Below, piece by piece: positions 28,239 through 37,952 of a stretch of DNA of 64,000 nucleotides. Made by a program: the position numbers and the translations under genes. Location of the stretch: the NCBI RefSeq assembly GCF_002943465.1, contig NZ_PTQY01000001.1, forward strand, positions 248,001-312,000. The letters are read 5' to 3'. The stretch's first letter is position 1, and the number at the start of each line of letters is the position of its first letter. Source of the stretch: Rhodoferax sp. TS-BS-61-7. GTDB lineage: Bacteria > Pseudomonadota > Gammaproteobacteria > Burkholderiales > Burkholderiaceae_C. Under the pieces are notes generated by a model. The model was not told where the DNA came from and ran no database searches. It saw only the letters and a program-made list of their open reading frames with translations.

Positions 28239-29379
28239 ACAACCTAGTCGGAAAGACCAGCAACTGCGCCTTGCGTTGGGTCGAGCGGAATCGGCTTTAA
28301 GGCTCACGTCCCCCAATCCCAAAGTGGGGTGTTTGCTCCTATCTTCCACGAATGTGATCATCGGCCAAGGCCACACCCAACGCGCCGGTGGTCCCCACGC
28401 CGAAGTCATGGCTTTGCGTGACGCAGTTGCCCAGGGCCACTCAGTGGTTGGCGCTACGGCCTACGTCACCCTGGAGCCCTGCTCCCACCATGGCCGCACC
28501 GGGCCTTGCTGTGATGCCCTCATTGCAGCTGGCATTAAAAAAGTGGTGGCCACCAACCTGGACCCCAACCCCTTAGTCAGCGGCCAGGGCTTTGCACGGC
28601 TTCGCGCCGCAGGGGTTGAGGTGGAAGTGTTGGCCCCCACCGATCCACTGGCCATCGCCTCGCGGGAGCTCAATATCGGTTTCTTCAGCCGCATGGTCCG
28701 CAAGACGCCATGGGTGCGCATGAAGGTGGCTGCCTCCTTGGATGGCACCACGGCGCTGGACAACGGTGCCAGCCAGTGGATTACCTCCGCTGAGGCGCGT
28801 GCCGATGGCCATGCTTGGCGCGCGCGGTCCTGTGCCATCTTGACTGGCATAGGTACTGTATTGGCGGACAAGCCGCGGCTGGATGTGCGCCTGTTGGAAA
28901 CACCGCGCCAGCCCCATCTGGTGGTAGTGGACAGCGACTTACAAACGCCGCTGGATGCTCCTTTTTTTATAGCTGGTCGCGCAGTATTTATCTACGCTGT
29001 AGCCCAAAATGACGCCAAGCAAGCGGCGCTGGAGGCGCTGGGCGCCAAGGTGATTTACCTGCCCGGCCACAACGCCCAGGGCCAGCCCACGGGCAAGGTG
29101 GACTTGGCGGCCATGGTCAAAGACCTGGGCCAGCGCGAAATCAACGAGCTGCATGTGGAAGCGGGCTTCAAACTCAACGGATCGCTGGTGCGCGAAAGTT
29201 TGGTGGACGAGTTCGTGGTCTACCTGGCGCCCAAGCTGCTGGGCCAAGGCGCGGGCATGTTCAACATCGGGCCGCTGACCGAGCTGGCACAGGGCGTGGC
29301 GCTGGATTTCAAGTCCACCGAGATGGTGGGGCCCGACTTGCGCATCGTCGCGCGCGTGCAAGGGCGTGACGCCTTCTAG
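28228..29379 (+). CDS. ribD: Bifunctional riboflavin deaminase/reductase RibD
   Basis: 383 residues. The N-terminal zinc deaminase domain has PHAEVMAL and PCSHHGRTGPC, with LTSPNPKVGC near the start. The C-terminal reductase domain has VRMKVAASLDGTTAL and SQWITS. It converts diaminohydroxyphosphoribosylamino-pyrimidine to the ribitylamino product in riboflavin synthesis. No ATG is available; TTG 28228 is chosen because AGAG lies about 8 bases upstream, with TTG 28222 as alternative. It overlaps the TonB-like gene by 11 bases. Residues PFFIAGRAVFIYAVA are encoded by a diverged dispersed-repeat copy. Confidence 0.93.
   Translation: MNIEQPSRKDQQLRLALGRAESALRLTSPNPKVGCLLLSSTNVIIGQGHTQRAGGPHAEVMALRDAVAQGHSVVGATAYVTLEPCSHHGRTGPCCDALIAAGIKKVVATNLDPNPLVSGQGFARLRAAGVEVEVLAPTDPLAIASRELNIGFFSRMVRKTPWVRMKVAASLDGTTALDNGASQWITSAEARADGHAWRARSCAILTGIGTVLADKPRLDVRLLETPRQPHLVVVDSDLQTPLDAPFFIAGRAVFIYAVAQNDAKQAALEALGAKVIYLPGHNAQGQPTGKVDLAAMVKDLGQREINELHVEAGFKLNGSLVRESLVDEFVVYLAPKLLGQGAGMFNIGPLTELAQGVALDFKSTEMVGPDLRIVARVQGRDAF
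28956..29004 (+). repeat. Dispersed 47-bp element, copy 5 (inside ribD, diverged)
   Basis: GCTCC, then TTATAGCTGGTCGCGCAGTA, then TACGCTGTAGCCC. It is diverged, but order and spacing fit the family. It is read on the element's own strand in ribD. Confidence 0.5.
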
Positions 29380-29433
29380 GGTTTTGCCACGGTGGGGACC
29401 AGCGCCCTGCCCATTCCCTGCGAAAATGCCACT

Positions 29434-30063
29434 ATGTTCACAGGCATCATCACCGGCGTAGGCCGCATTTCCGCCGTCCAGGCTCTGGGCGAATCTGCAA
29501 CCCATGGCAAGCGCCTCACGATTGAGACGCCCACCGGATATCTGGACGATGTGGGTTTGGGCGACAGCATTGCGCTCAACGGCGCGTGCATGACGGTCAC
29601 CACCTTCGATGTGGCCCAAAAACAGTTCACCATCGACATCTCCGCCGAATCGCTGGACAAGACGGCCGGGCTGGACGCGCTGGGCCCCATTAACCTGGAA
29701 AAAGCCCTGCGCGCGCACGACCGCCTGGGCGGCCACTTGGTATCGGGCCACGTGGATGGCATGGGCACCGTGAGCCACTTTGCCCAAGTGGGCGAAAGCT
29801 GGGAGTTGCGCGTGCTGGCGCCCGTGGCGCTGGGCAAGTACCTGGCCTACAAGGGTTCTATCACCGTTAACGGTGTGAGTCTGACCGTGAACCGCATTGC
29901 CGATGTAGCGGGTGGCTGCGAGGTGAGCATTAACCTGATTCCGCACACGGTGGAAAACACGGCGCTGCACACGCTGGCCGTGGGCAAAAAAGTGAACCTG
30001 GAAATTGACCTGATTGCGCGTTATGTGGAACGCATGATGACAGCGCCCGCCGCGCAAAGCTAA
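29434..30063 (+). CDS. ribE: Riboflavin synthase, alpha subunit
   Basis: 209 residues. The two tandem lumazine-binding barrels start MFTGIITGVGRI (1-97) and LGGHLVSGHVDGMG (about 98-200). It dismutates two 6,7-dimethyl-8-ribityllumazine molecules to riboflavin plus pyrimidine. ATG 29434 gives the canonical MFTGI start. It follows ribD by 54 bases. ribBA and ribH are not in the window. Confidence 0.97.
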   Translation: MFTGIITGVGRISAVQALGESATHGKRLTIETPTGYLDDVGLGDSIALNGACMTVTTFDVAQKQFTIDISAESLDKTAGLDALGPINLEKALRAHDRLGGHLVSGHVDGMGTVSHFAQVGESWELRVLAPVALGKYLAYKGSITVNGVSLTVNRIADVAGGCEVSINLIPHTVENTALHTLAVGKKVNLEIDLIARYVERMMTAPAAQS

Positions 30064-30103
30064 AGCCCAGAAAAACCTACCCGAGGCAGACCTGGCGCTT
30101 GCC

Positions 30104-30763
30104 TCAATGGGCTCCTGAGCGCCATTCCGGCAAACTCCAACCACGCAACAAAGCCAGCACCCGCAATGCCGTGGCAGTGCCTGCAGCTGCCAGCGTGGCC
30201 AACCACAGTGGCCAGGTCAAAGCATAAGCCCCCACCATCACCCAGCCGCCAGCAAACGAACACACGGCATAGGGCTGGTGATCGCGAAACGCGCGTGGAA
30301 TCTCATTACAGACCACATCACGCATCACGCCGCCAAACACGGCGGTCACCATGCCCATAAGCACGGCCACGATGGCGGGCATGCCCATCTCCAGCGCGAT
30401 ATGGGTGCCGCCAGCGGTAAACAGGCCCAGCCCCAGCGCATCGGGCCACTGCATGGCACGCTCAGTCGGTTCAAAGTGGCGTGCCCGCAGAAACAGCATG
30501 GCACCCACACACAACGCCAGCAGCGCCCATAGCCAGGTGGCGTGTTCCACCCAGAAGAAGGGGCGCCGGTCCAGCAGCACATCACGCAGCGTGCCGCCGC
30601 CAAAAGCAGTGAGTCCGGCCACCATGCACACGCCCACGGCGTCCAGCCGCTTGCGCGCCGCTTCCATAAGGCCAGACAAGGCAAAGGCCACTGTGGCAGC
30701 GGCCTCGATCGCGATGTGGGTGTTGGAGAGCGTGAGCACCTCGGCCAAATGGTTTACCGCCAT
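30104..30763 (-). CDS. TRIC-type channel protein (UPF0126/YicG family)
   Basis: 219 residues with about seven hydrophobic helices in two homologous halves, each with a Gly-rich GG(G/V)xxRD motif: FGGGTLRDVLLDRRPF and FGGVMRDVVCNEIPRAF. These are hallmarks of the bacterial trimeric intracellular cation channel family in the inner membrane. It probably conducts K+/Na+. It is convergent with ribE and lies downstream of rpiA on the same strand (28 bases). Confidence 0.9.
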   Translation of the reverse strand: MAVNHLAEVLTLSNTHIAIEAAATVAFALSGLMEAARKRLDAVGVCMVAGLTAFGGGTLRDVLLDRRPFFWVEHATWLWALLALCVGAMLFLRARHFEPTERAMQWPDALGLGLFTAGGTHIALEMGMPAIVAVLMGMVTAVFGGVMRDVVCNEIPRAFRDHQPYAVCSFAGGWVMVGAYALTWPLWLATLAAAGTATALRVLALLRGWSLPEWRSGAH

Positions 30764-30791
30764 GCCCTGCCCTCCGTGTTGAGAGAGAAGA

Positions 30792-31478
30792 TTAGAACGT
30801 CAGCGTCTTCACGCCACTGGCCGTGCCCAGCAGGCAGACCTGCGCACGCTGGAAGGCGAACACGCCCACCGTCACCACGCCGGGCCACTGGCTCACTTCG
30901 GCTTCAAAAGCCAGCGGATCGGTGATCTGCAGACCGGTCACGTCGACAATCCACTGGCCGTTGTCGGTCACCAGCGACTTGCCATCCTTCTGGCGCACCT
31001 TGCCGGCGCCGCCCATGGCCGCAAACTGGGCGATGACGCGCTGCGTGGCCATGGGGATGACTTCCACCGGCAGAGGGAACTGGCCCAGCGTCTTCACCAG
31101 CTTGGACTCGTCCGCAATGCAGACGAACTTGGCGCTTTGCGCCGCCACAATCTTCTCGCGCGTCAGCGCCGCGCCGCCGCCCTTGACCATGTTGCCCGCA
31201 CCGTCGATCTCGTCGGCCCCGTCGATATAGACCGAGAGCTTGTCCACCTCATTGCTATCAAACACGGTGATGCCCAGCGCCTGCAGGCGCTCGGTGCTGG
31301 CCACGGAGCTGGACACGGCGCCCTTGATCTGGTCCTTGATGGTGGCCAGTGCGTCGATGAACTTGTTGACCGTGGAGCCGGTGCCCACGCCCACAATCTC
31401 GCCGGGCACCACGTACTGCAGCGCCGCCTGGCCGACCAGGGTTTTGAGTTCGTCTTGGGTCAGTGCGGGTGTGCTCAT
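30792..31478 (-). CDS. rpiA: Ribose-5-phosphate isomerase A
   Basis: 228 residues. It interconverts ribose-5-phosphate and ribulose-5-phosphate in the pentose phosphate pathway. [39 protein letters not shown] and the C-terminal phosphate-site residues are intact. ATG 31478 gives the family-standard N-terminus. The frame remains open far upstream, but that region is antisense to pyrD. It is divergent from pyrD with only 45 bases between starts. Confidence 0.97.
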   Translation of the reverse strand: MSTPALTQDELKTLVGQAALQYVVPGEIVGVGTGSTVNKFIDALATIKDQIKGAVSSSVASTERLQALGITVFDSNEVDKLSVYIDGADEIDGAGNMVKGGGAALTREKIVAAQSAKFVCIADESKLVKTLGQFPLPVEVIPMATQRVIAQFAAMGGAGKVRQKDGKSLVTDNGQWIVDVTGLQITDPLAFEAEVSQWPGVVTVGVFAFQRAQVCLLGTASGVKTLTF

Positions 31479-31523
31479 AGGGGACAATCGAAGGAGTTGA
31501 AATCTGAAAGCAGGAATTATCCG

Positions 31524-32603
31524 ATGTCTCTGGTGCCCTACGCCCTCGCCCGCAGCGTTTTGTTCAATCTGGACCCCGAAGTCGCCCACGACATCACCAT
31601 GGCCGGCCTGGCCGCCACCCAGGGCAACCCGCTCAAGCTGGCCTACTGCAACAACCGCGTGGACGACCCCGTCACCCTGGCGGGCCTGAAGTTCCCCAAT
31701 CGCGTGGGCATGGCCGCCGGCCTGGACAAGAACGCGCGCTGCATCGACGGCCTGGGCGCCATGGGCTTTGGTTTTGTGGAAGTGGGCACCGTCACGCCGC
31801 TGGCCCAGCCCGGCAACCCCAAGCCGCGCATGTTCCGCCTGCCCGCGGCCAACGCGCTCATCAACCGCCTGGGCTTCAACAACGGCGGGCTGGACGCCTT
31901 CATCGCCAATGTGCAGCGCTCCGCCCTGCGCCAGAGCAAGAATCCGTCCCTGCTGCTGGGCCTGAACATCGGAAAAAACGCCGCCACGCCGATTGAAAAA
32001 GCCACGGACGACTACCTGCTCTGCCTGGACGGTGTGTACCCGCACGCCGACTACATCACCGTCAACATCTCCAGTCCCAATACCAAGAACCTGCGCAGCC
32101 TGCAGAGCGACGAGGCGTTGGACGCGCTGCTGGGCGCGATTGCCGAACGCCGCGAGCAGTTGGCCCAAAAGCACGGCCAGCGAAAACCCATCTTCCTGAA
32201 AATTGCCCCCGATCTGGAGGCCGACCAGGTCGCCGTCATCGCCGCCACGCTCAAGCGCTACGGCACTGACACCAGCGGCCAGGTCAACAACGCCTGGGGC
32301 GTGATCGGCACCAACACCACACTGTCGCGCGAGGCGGTGAAGGGCATGCCGCATGCCGAGGAAACCGGCGGCCTCTCGGGTGCGCCCGTGCTGGAAAAAA
32401 GCAATGCGGTGATTGCCCAGCTGCGCGCCGCACTGGGCCGTGACTTCCCCATCATCGGCGTGGGCGGCATCATGTCTGCGGCCGATGCGGTCAGCAAAAT
32501 CAAGGCCGGAGCCGATGTGGTGCAGATCTACACCGGACTGATCTACCAAGGCCCTGCGCTGGTAAGGGACGCGGCCCTGGCGATCAAAAATATGAAGAAA
32601 TAG
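31524..32603 (+). CDS. pyrD: Dihydroorotate dehydrogenase (quinone), class 2
   Basis: 359 residues. This membrane-associated class 2 enzyme oxidises dihydroorotate to orotate and passes electrons to quinone. The N-terminal helical membrane-binding segment ([19 protein letters not shown]) and [28 protein letters not shown] and [10 protein letters not shown] motifs are present. The stop codon TAG abuts a dispersed repeat copy, whose internal hairpin may act as a weak terminator. Confidence 0.97.
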   Translation: MSLVPYALARSVLFNLDPEVAHDITMAGLAATQGNPLKLAYCNNRVDDPVTLAGLKFPNRVGMAAGLDKNARCIDGLGAMGFGFVEVGTVTPLAQPGNPKPRMFRLPAANALINRLGFNNGGLDAFIANVQRSALRQSKNPSLLLGLNIGKNAATPIEKATDDYLLCLDGVYPHADYITVNISSPNTKNLRSLQSDEALDALLGAIAERREQLAQKHGQRKPIFLKIAPDLEADQVAVIAATLKRYGTDTSGQVNNAWGVIGTNTTLSREAVKGMPHAEETGGLSGAPVLEKSNAVIAQLRAALGRDFPIIGVGGIMSAADAVSKIKAGADVVQIYTGLIYQGPALVRDAALAIKNMKK

Positions 32604-32651
32604 GGCTCTAGCGCGCGCAGCTACTGCGCGAGTAGCTCCTTATTTCATAGC
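32603..32651 (-). repeat. Dispersed 47-bp element, copy 6 (after pyrD)
   Basis: On the minus strand it reads GCTATGAAATAAGGAGCTAC, TCGCGCAGTAG, then GCGCTAGAGCCC. Internally AGCTACT/AGTAGCT pairs around GCGCG, followed by TCCTTATTT on the plus strand, so it may terminate pyrD. Confidence 0.75.
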
Positions 32652-32653
32652 AA

Positions 32654-33523
32654 TCAGGGCTCGACGGCGATACCAATCACCTTGGTGCCGTCGCCCACTG
32701 TGCCCAGCAGCGTGGCCTTGCCGGTTTTCAGGTCCAGCGTGTAGAGGCGCGAAGCGGTTTGCGTTTGGGTGGTGACGGTGACAAAGGCCGCCCCTGTGAC
32801 ATCGGCGATGTCCAGGTTCGCATCGGTGATATCGGCAATGCCCAACGCGCCCACGCTAAAAAGCAAACCGGTGTTAAAGGACACCACGGGCTGCACACCC
32901 TCCAGCGAACCCTGCGTCACCAGGTAGCCACCATTGCGGTCGATGGCGTAGTTGGTGGTGAGCTTTTCGTCGGTCTTGTTGTAGGTGTAACCCGCTGCCA
33001 CCAGCTCGGGCTTGATGCCGGCGCGCTTGTCGCCGGCGGCGTAGGCAGGCGCAGGGTCGGTGGCGGCCAATGCGCCCGTTTCCGGGTGCAGGCGCAGGTT
33101 CTGGCCGCTGTTGCTGGCCACACGCACCCGGTCAGCCACCGGGTTGAAGTCCATGCCAAACACCTCTCCCTGCAGGGCCACGGCCGCCGCACTGCCCACA
33201 GGTTTGAGCGCGCCCGTAGGCACGTCCAGCGTGTACAGGCGCCCGGCACGGCTCAGGGTAAACAACACCCCTTTGGCAATGCGGTAGTCCATGCCCACCA
33301 GGGTCTCCCCCGCGGGCAAGCCAGTAACCGCGGTGCGCTGCAGCACCTTGCCTGGCTGGCCTGCATTCACCGTCAACAGCTCCATTTTTTGCGTGAGTAC
33401 ATGCAGGGTTTCCTTGCGCAGGGGCCCCTGCGCCTCGGGCGCGCTGGCGCAGCCTGCCAAAGCCGCCAAGGTTGCAGCAGCCAAGGTCCATTTACATCCG
33501 GTTTTTTCCAACGAATACATCAT
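32654..33523 (-). CDS. DUF4394 lipoprotein
   Basis: 289 residues. The lipobox LAALAGC (Cys about 24) indicates a lipid-anchored envelope protein. The body matches the DUF4394 pattern: VGMDYRIAKGVLFTLSRAGRLYTLD, GMDFNPVADRVRVASNSGQNLRLHP and TTNYAIDRN, repeated blades suggesting a beta-propeller. The role is unknown. Two adjacent ATGs (33523, 33520) follow GGAGG; either is possible. Confidence 0.8.
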   Translation of the reverse strand: MMYSLEKTGCKWTLAAATLAALAGCASAPEAQGPLRKETLHVLTQKMELLTVNAGQPGKVLQRTAVTGLPAGETLVGMDYRIAKGVLFTLSRAGRLYTLDVPTGALKPVGSAAAVALQGEVFGMDFNPVADRVRVASNSGQNLRLHPETGALAATDPAPAYAAGDKRAGIKPELVAAGYTYNKTDEKLTTNYAIDRNGGYLVTQGSLEGVQPVVSFNTGLLFSVGALGIADITDANLDIADVTGAAFVTVTTQTQTASRLYTLDLKTGKATLLGTVGDGTKVIGIAVEP

Positions 33524-33556
33524 GATTGCCTCCAAAAGAAAAGTATCACCCCGCCC

Positions 33557-34669
33557 CTATGGCGCCAGCATGGCCTGTACATATTCTGCAATGGCCAGCG
33601 CACTGGTCAAGCCCGGCGACTCGATGCCAAACAAATTGACCAGCCCCGGCACTCCGTGCACCAAGGGGCCTTGAATCACAAAGTCTGATGCGGCACTGCC
33701 CGGGCCGTGGATCTTGGGGCGCATGCCCGCATAGGCGGGCAGCAGCGCACCGTCGGGCAGAGCGGGCCAGTATTTGCGCACTTCGGCATAAAACGCATCG
33801 CCACGCGCCGGGTCCACCGCCAGGTCCTGCGGGTCGTCCACCCACTGCACATCCGGCCCAAAACGAGCCTGCCCGCCCAGATCGATGGTCAGGTGCACAC
33901 CCAGGCCTGCAGCCTCGGGCACGGGGTAAATCAGGCGCGAGAACGGGCTGCGCCCGGCCAGCGTGAAGTAGTTGCCCTTGGCAAAGTGGGCCTGCGGCAC
34001 ATGCTGCGGAGCCAGCCCGGCAAAACGTGCGGCCAGCGCCGGAGCCTGCAGCCCCGCCGCGTTGACCACGGTACGGGCGCGCAATTGCGTGCCATCTTCC
34101 GCTATCAAATCAATAGCTGCTTGCGCAATATTGGCATGGGCCAGGGGCGAATTGAGTGCCAAAACACCGCCTGCACGCTCCAAGTCGCCCAGCAAGGACA
34201 GCATGAGAGCATGGCTGTCCACAATACCGGTGGACGGTGAATGCAAGGCCGCCAGGCAGTGCAGCTGTGGCTCGGCGGAACGGGCCTGGGCGGCATCCAG
34301 CAGCACCAAGTCGCTCACGCCATTGGCGGCTGCCTTCGCCTGGATACCCTGCAGCTGTGCTACCTGCGCAGCATCGGTGGCCACAATAAATTTGCCGCAG
34401 CGCTGGTGGGGCAGGCCACGCTCGGCACAGTAGTCATACAGCAGCTGCTTGCCCCGCACACACAGCTGCGCCTTCAGCGAACCCGCGGGGTAATAAATGC
34501 CTGCATGGATGACTTCGCTGTTGCGCGCACTGGTCTGGGTACCAAAGGCATCACAGGCTTCCAGCACCAGCACCTCGCGTCCTGCCAGTGCCAGTGCGCG
34601 GGCCACCGCCAGACCCACCACCCCGGCGCCCACCACCACACAGTCCACCTGCTCCATGCCGACGCTCAA
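33557..34669 (-). CDS. FAD-dependent oxidoreductase, L-2-hydroxyglutarate oxidase-like
   Basis: 370 residues, DAO superfamily. The N-terminal FAD-binding GxGxxG is [32 protein letters not shown] is typical of L-2-hydroxyglutarate dehydrogenase/LhgO-like enzymes, and the C-terminal [17 protein letters not shown] is characteristic. It probably oxidises a 2-hydroxy acid; substrate assignment is by family only. The start overlaps the upstream lipoprotein stop (ATGA), so the two are coupled. Residues [14 protein letters not shown] come from a dispersed repeat. Confidence 0.82.
   Translation of the reverse strand: MSVGMEQVDCVVVGAGVVGLAVARALALAGREVLVLEACDAFGTQTSARNSEVIHAGIYYPAGSLKAQLCVRGKQLLYDYCAERGLPHQRCGKFIVATDAAQVAQLQGIQAKAAANGVSDLVLLDAAQARSAEPQLHCLAALHSPSTGIVDSHALMLSLLGDLERAGGVLALNSPLAHANIAQAAIDLIAEDGTQLRARTVVNAAGLQAPALAARFAGLAPQHVPQAHFAKGNYFTLAGRSPFSRLIYPVPEAAGLGVHLTIDLGGQARFGPDVQWVDDPQDLAVDPARGDAFYAEVRKYWPALPDGALLPAYAGMRPKIHGPGSAASDFVIQGPLVHGVPGLVNLFGIESPGLTSALAIAEYVQAMLAP
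34101..34147 (+). repeat. Dispersed 47-bp element, copy 7 (inside FAD oxidoreductase)
   Basis: GCTATCAAATCAATAGC, then TGCTTGCGCAATATTG, then a diverged right end GGGCCAGGGG. It is read in the host gene as [11 protein letters not shown], the same frame as the tilS copy. Confidence 0.8.
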
Positions 34670-35112
34670 CGGGCTGTGTCCGCACTGCCCGCCTGGGCAG
34701 GCAAATAGGCGGGGGCCTCGTCATCCCACATGCCAAAGGTCAGGGCCACCGGCCCCTTGTTACCGGCCCCGTAGGCATAACCTTTCACAGCGGTGAGCAT
34801 GCTGAACTGCAGGGCGGCGGCGGTGCCGTCGTTACACCGCAGGTCCACCTCCCCCTGGGTGGTGGAGGTAAAACGTAGCTGCCCCATGCAGATGCTGGGC
34901 TCGCCCTGGCTGGCCGTCACATTCAAGGTACCGGTGCGGTCGGGGCTCAGGGTCACCGTGCCGTCCAGGCGCTGGCCTTGTACTTGCAGAATGGCCGCTG
35001 GCCTGCTGGAGCCCAACTGGACCATCAGGTTATTGAGATCGGCACATGCGCTGAGCCCCAGCACCAAGGGGATCGCCAGAACGCGTCCGTAAAGGGGCTT
35101 GCGAGAGTTCAT
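34666..35112 (-). CDS. Small lipoprotein of unknown function
   Basis: 148 residues. The signal ends in a lipobox LGLSAC (Cys about 22). The mature part is mainly beta-rich, with two more Cys (SICMG, LRCND) that could form a disulfide. I do not recognise the family. It shares ATGA with the downstream FAD oxidoreductase, so they are probably one transcript. The frame is open upstream, but ATG 35112 gives a proper lipoprotein signal. Confidence 0.7.
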   Translation of the reverse strand: MNSRKPLYGRVLAIPLVLGLSACADLNNLMVQLGSSRPAAILQVQGQRLDGTVTLSPDRTGTLNVTASQGEPSICMGQLRFTSTTQGEVDLRCNDGTAAALQFSMLTAVKGYAYGAGNKGPVALTFGMWDDEAPAYLPAQAGSADTAR

Positions 35113-35258
35113 TGCGCTGCTTCCATAGGTTGCAAAAGAGGACACCGGGCGGTGTACCATCTTATCGAGAAACCGCGGCGCCAAGCCCGGAAATACCGCT
35201 GTGCCGAGGGTCAAATCCGACGACTTGGCGCAGCCTTTTTCGATGTAGGGAGACCCTT

Positions 35259-36290
35259 GTGACGACAACAACACCCACCACTGGTACCAGCCACCTGTTG
35301 CAGAAAACCTGGTTCCGCATCGTGGCCGTACTGGCCGCCTTGGTACTGGTCGCCGTTCTCGTGTTCCTGGCCGGACCGCGCAATGCCTTTGGCCCCAACA
35401 CCCCCAGCGCACGGGCGCAAGCCCCCCAAGAAATTGCCCAGCTGGACGACTGGGTACGCAAGACCGAAGCAGCCTTTCCCGACATCAAGCCCAACAACGA
35501 AAAACACATTGTCTGGGCCGGTGCTGCCGGCCAGCGCACCCCCTGGGCCGTGGTCTACATCCACGGCTTCTCCGCCAGCCGGCTGGAGACGGCCCCCATG
35601 ACCGACCTGGTGGCCAAGGCGCTAGGTGCCAACACCTTCTACACCCGCCTCACCGGCCACGGCCGCCCGGGCCCCGCCATGGGTGAGGCCACGGTGCAAG
35701 ACTGGCTGGCCGACGCCCAAGAGGCGCTGCGCATTGGCCAAACGCTGGGGGACAAAGTTCTGGTCATCAGCTGTTCCACCGGGGCCACACTGGCCACTTG
35801 GCTGGGCGCCAATGGGCAGAACGCCCAGGTGGCAGGCCATGTGTTTGTGTCGCCCAACTTTGGACCCAAAGACAAACGGGCAGAAATCATCAATGGCCCC
35901 TGGGGCCAGCAGATCGCCTTTGCCCTGCAGGGCGACAACCGCGGCAGCCCGGCCGAAAGCCCCGCAGAAGACGGCGCCTGGACCAACGCCTACCCCACAC
36001 GCGCCCTCTTCCCGATGATGGCGCTGGTCAAAGGCGTACGCGAGAGTGAGCTCAGCGCCTTCCGCACGCCATTGCTGGTGCTGTACAGCGAGAAAGACCA
36101 GACCGTGGAGCCTGAACAGACCAAGGCCGCGTTTGCCCGCATAGGCTCTGCAACCAAACAGATGCAGGCGGTGGACTACAGCGAATCCAAGGGGCAACAC
36201 GTACTGGTCGGAGACATCAAGGCCCCCAAAGCCACTACCCCCATGGCGGAGACCATCATCCGCTGGGCCCAGGCCTTGCCCGCCCCCTGA
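35259..36290 (+). CDS. Membrane-anchored alpha/beta hydrolase
   Basis: 343 residues. One N-terminal membrane helix (IVAVLAALVLVAVLVFLAG) is followed by an alpha/beta hydrolase domain: YIHGFSASRLE (oxyanion region), nucleophile elbow ISCSTGATLA (Ser in S-x-S-x-G), an acidic region near YSEKDQTV, and His in SKGQHVLV. The substrate is unknown. GTG 35259 is chosen, with GGGAG 6 bases upstream; the frame continues upstream without a better start. It is followed by the PilZ gene after 15 bases. Confidence 0.78.
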   Translation: MTTTTPTTGTSHLLQKTWFRIVAVLAALVLVAVLVFLAGPRNAFGPNTPSARAQAPQEIAQLDDWVRKTEAAFPDIKPNNEKHIVWAGAAGQRTPWAVVYIHGFSASRLETAPMTDLVAKALGANTFYTRLTGHGRPGPAMGEATVQDWLADAQEALRIGQTLGDKVLVISCSTGATLATWLGANGQNAQVAGHVFVSPNFGPKDKRAEIINGPWGQQIAFALQGDNRGSPAESPAEDGAWTNAYPTRALFPMMALVKGVRESELSAFRTPLLVLYSEKDQTVEPEQTKAAFARIGSATKQMQAVDYSESKGQHVLVGDIKAPKATTPMAETIIRWAQALPAP

Positions 36291-36305
36291 CCGGGAGCCA
36301 CACCC

Positions 36306-36974
36306 ATGAGCACAGACAACGACGCCATTCTTCGTATGCCGCTCAAGGCCTTGGGGCTGCGCTCCGGCATGGCCCTGCAAACCCGGCGCCTGGTCGAAGG
36401 CACCAGCAAAAAAGAAGCGCAGTTTTTTGGCGCTATCGAAGGCAAAGGGGTCATGGTGGGGCCGCAAAGTGCGGATGCCACGCAAACAGGCATGGAAGAA
36501 GGCGAAGTGTGTGTGGTGCGCGGATTCACCGGGCAGTACGAGTTTTCTTTCCTCAGCAAGGTGCTGCAAACCTTCGAAAAACCCTTTGCCTACGCACTCT
36601 TGGCCTACCCGGCCCAGGTAGACGCCAGACGCGTGCGCCAGTCCATGCGCACCAAAGTGTCCTGGCCCACCACGGCCCGGCCAGCGACCGCACCGCCTGA
36701 GGTCAGCGCGCGCTTGGTGGACCTGGTCGACATCAGCACAGACGGTGCGATGGTCAGCACGACCGACCCACTGGGGGCGATTGGGGAGCTGGTGGAACTG
36801 TCGATGGATGTGACTGTGGATGGCAACCCGGTCCAGCTGCACCTGAGCGGCAAGATATGCCACCACAGCCGGCCCATGGGGCAAGACCACTTCTTTGCCG
36901 GCCTGGCGTTCCAGGGCACCCGCCAAAATGACAAGCTGGTGCTCAACTATCTGACGCAAAACGCGCCCAACTGA
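36306..36974 (+). CDS. PilZ domain protein, YcgR-like
   Basis: 222 residues. An N-terminal YcgR-type domain (about 1-105) precedes a PilZ domain. The c-di-GMP binding residues are RRVRQSMR (the RxxxR motif, about 109-116) and DISTDGA (the D/NxSxxG motif). YcgR-like proteins slow flagellar rotation or adjust surface behaviour on binding c-di-GMP; which applies here is not known. It is in the same window as the HD-GYP protein. Its terminator is the hairpin at 36996-37021, shared with tRNA-Val. Confidence 0.85.
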   Translation: MSTDNDAILRMPLKALGLRSGMALQTRRLVEGTSKKEAQFFGAIEGKGVMVGPQSADATQTGMEEGEVCVVRGFTGQYEFSFLSKVLQTFEKPFAYALLAYPAQVDARRVRQSMRTKVSWPTTARPATAPPEVSARLVDLVDISTDGAMVSTTDPLGAIGELVELSMDVTVDGNPVQLHLSGKICHHSRPMGQDHFFAGLAFQGTRQNDKLVLNYLTQNAPN

Positions 36975-36995
36975 ATATTCGGCCCCACAACGAAA

Positions 36996-37021
36996 AAGGC
37001 CAGCGCATTGCGCTGGCCTTT
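36996..37021. terminator. Bidirectional Rho-independent terminator
   Basis: AAGGCCAGCGCA pairs perfectly with TGCGCTGGCCTT. A-rich bases on the left and T-rich bases on the right allow use by the PilZ gene (plus) and tRNA-Val (minus). Confidence 0.9.
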
Positions 37022-37027
37022 TGTGTT

Positions 37028-37102
37028 TGGTGGGCGATGCAAGTTTCGAACTTGCGACCCCTGCAGTGTGAATGCAGTGCTCTACCCCTGAGCTAATCGC
37101 CC
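37028..37102 (-). tRNA. valX: tRNA-Val (anticodon CAC)
   Basis: 75 nt with an encoded CCA. The acceptor GGGCGAT/ATCGCCC, D-arm GCTCAGGGGTAGAGC, anticodon stem CTGCA/TGCAG with loop TTCACAC, and T-arm GTTCGAA are intact. It reads GUG. The symbol is generic. Confidence 0.93.
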
Positions 37103-37143
37103 TGAATACTGATCAGGTAAGCCTCAGATTATATACCAAGATT

Positions 37144-37854
37144 TCAGGCCATTTGGCGCCATAGCGTTTTTCCACCACTGGATTTGTCGAGTTGGGTCAA
37201 CACCTCGTCGTGGGCGGCCAGCTCCTGCGCATTGGCCTGCAATGTGGGCAAGGCAATGCCGTGCAGATCCACACGCTCCACCACGGGGCCTGCGGTGTCC
37301 ACCACTGTCGTTTCCATCAGCAAGGCATCCTGCCCCCGCGTCATATTGATGTAAACATCGGCCAGCAGCTCGGCATCCAACAAAGCGCCGTGCAGCGTAC
37401 GCCCCGAGTTGTCCACTTCCAGGCGGCTGCACAAGGCATCCAGGCTGTTGCGCTTGCCAGGGAACATTTCCTTGGCCATCACCAGGGTGTCCAGCACGCC
37501 CGCCACGTACTCCTTGAAAGGCCGGTGGCCAGTGCGCGCCAGCTCCATGTTCAGGAACGCCAGGTCGAACGGCGCGTTGTGGATGATGATTTCCGCATCG
37601 GCCACGTAATCCACCAGCTGCTGCGCGATGTCTGCAAACTTGGGCTTGTCGCTCAGGAATTGGGTGGTCAACCCGTGAACGCGCAGTGCCCCCTCGTCGC
37701 TATCGCGCCCGGGGTTCAGGTAAAAGTGCAGGTTGTTGCCCGTGAGCTTGCGGTTCACCAGCTCCACACAGCCGATTTCCACCATGCGGTCCGGGTTGTC
37801 CGGATGGTTGGCGTAAAAACCCGTCGTTTCTGTGTCCAGAAAAATTTGGCGCAT
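37144..37854 (-). CDS. dnaQ: DNA polymerase III epsilon subunit (3'-5' exonuclease)
   Basis: 236 residues. This proofreading subunit has DEDDh exonuclease motifs: ExoI FLDTETTGF, ExoII HNAPFDLAFL, ExoIII H(154)GALLDAELLADVY. The C-terminal segment should bind the polymerase alpha subunit. It is downstream of fdx on the same strand, with a GC-rich repeat between, so it may be its own transcription unit. Confidence 0.95.
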   Translation of the reverse strand: MRQIFLDTETTGFYANHPDNPDRMVEIGCVELVNRKLTGNNLHFYLNPGRDSDEGALRVHGLTTQFLSDKPKFADIAQQLVDYVADAEIIIHNAPFDLAFLNMELARTGHRPFKEYVAGVLDTLVMAKEMFPGKRNSLDALCSRLEVDNSGRTLHGALLDAELLADVYINMTRGQDALLMETTVVDTAGPVVERVDLHGIALPTLQANAQELAAHDEVLTQLDKSSGGKTLWRQMA

Positions 37855-37880
37855 AGTTTCAATAATACTCAGTGGGTGTT

Positions 37881-37952
37881 TTTCCGCCGGGCCGCCCCAA
37901 GGAAAAATGCGCCCCTCGGGGGCAGCGACCCGCGCAGCGGTGGAGCGTGGGG
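37881..37952. repeat. GC-rich intergenic element (dnaQ-fdx)
   Basis: Contains GGGCCGCCCC, GCGCCCCTCGGGGGC, GACCCGCGCAGCGG and GGAGCGTGGGGC, with several short palindromes able to form hairpins. It ends at the fdx stop codon. The pattern resembles REP-like elements I associate with Comamonadaceae (recalled, not searched). Confidence 0.6.

Noticed and set aside
31249..31262. GCTATCAAA in rpiA resembling the left end of the dispersed element
   Set aside because: The remainder of the element is missing, and the encoded residues (FDSNEVD) are normal for RpiA.
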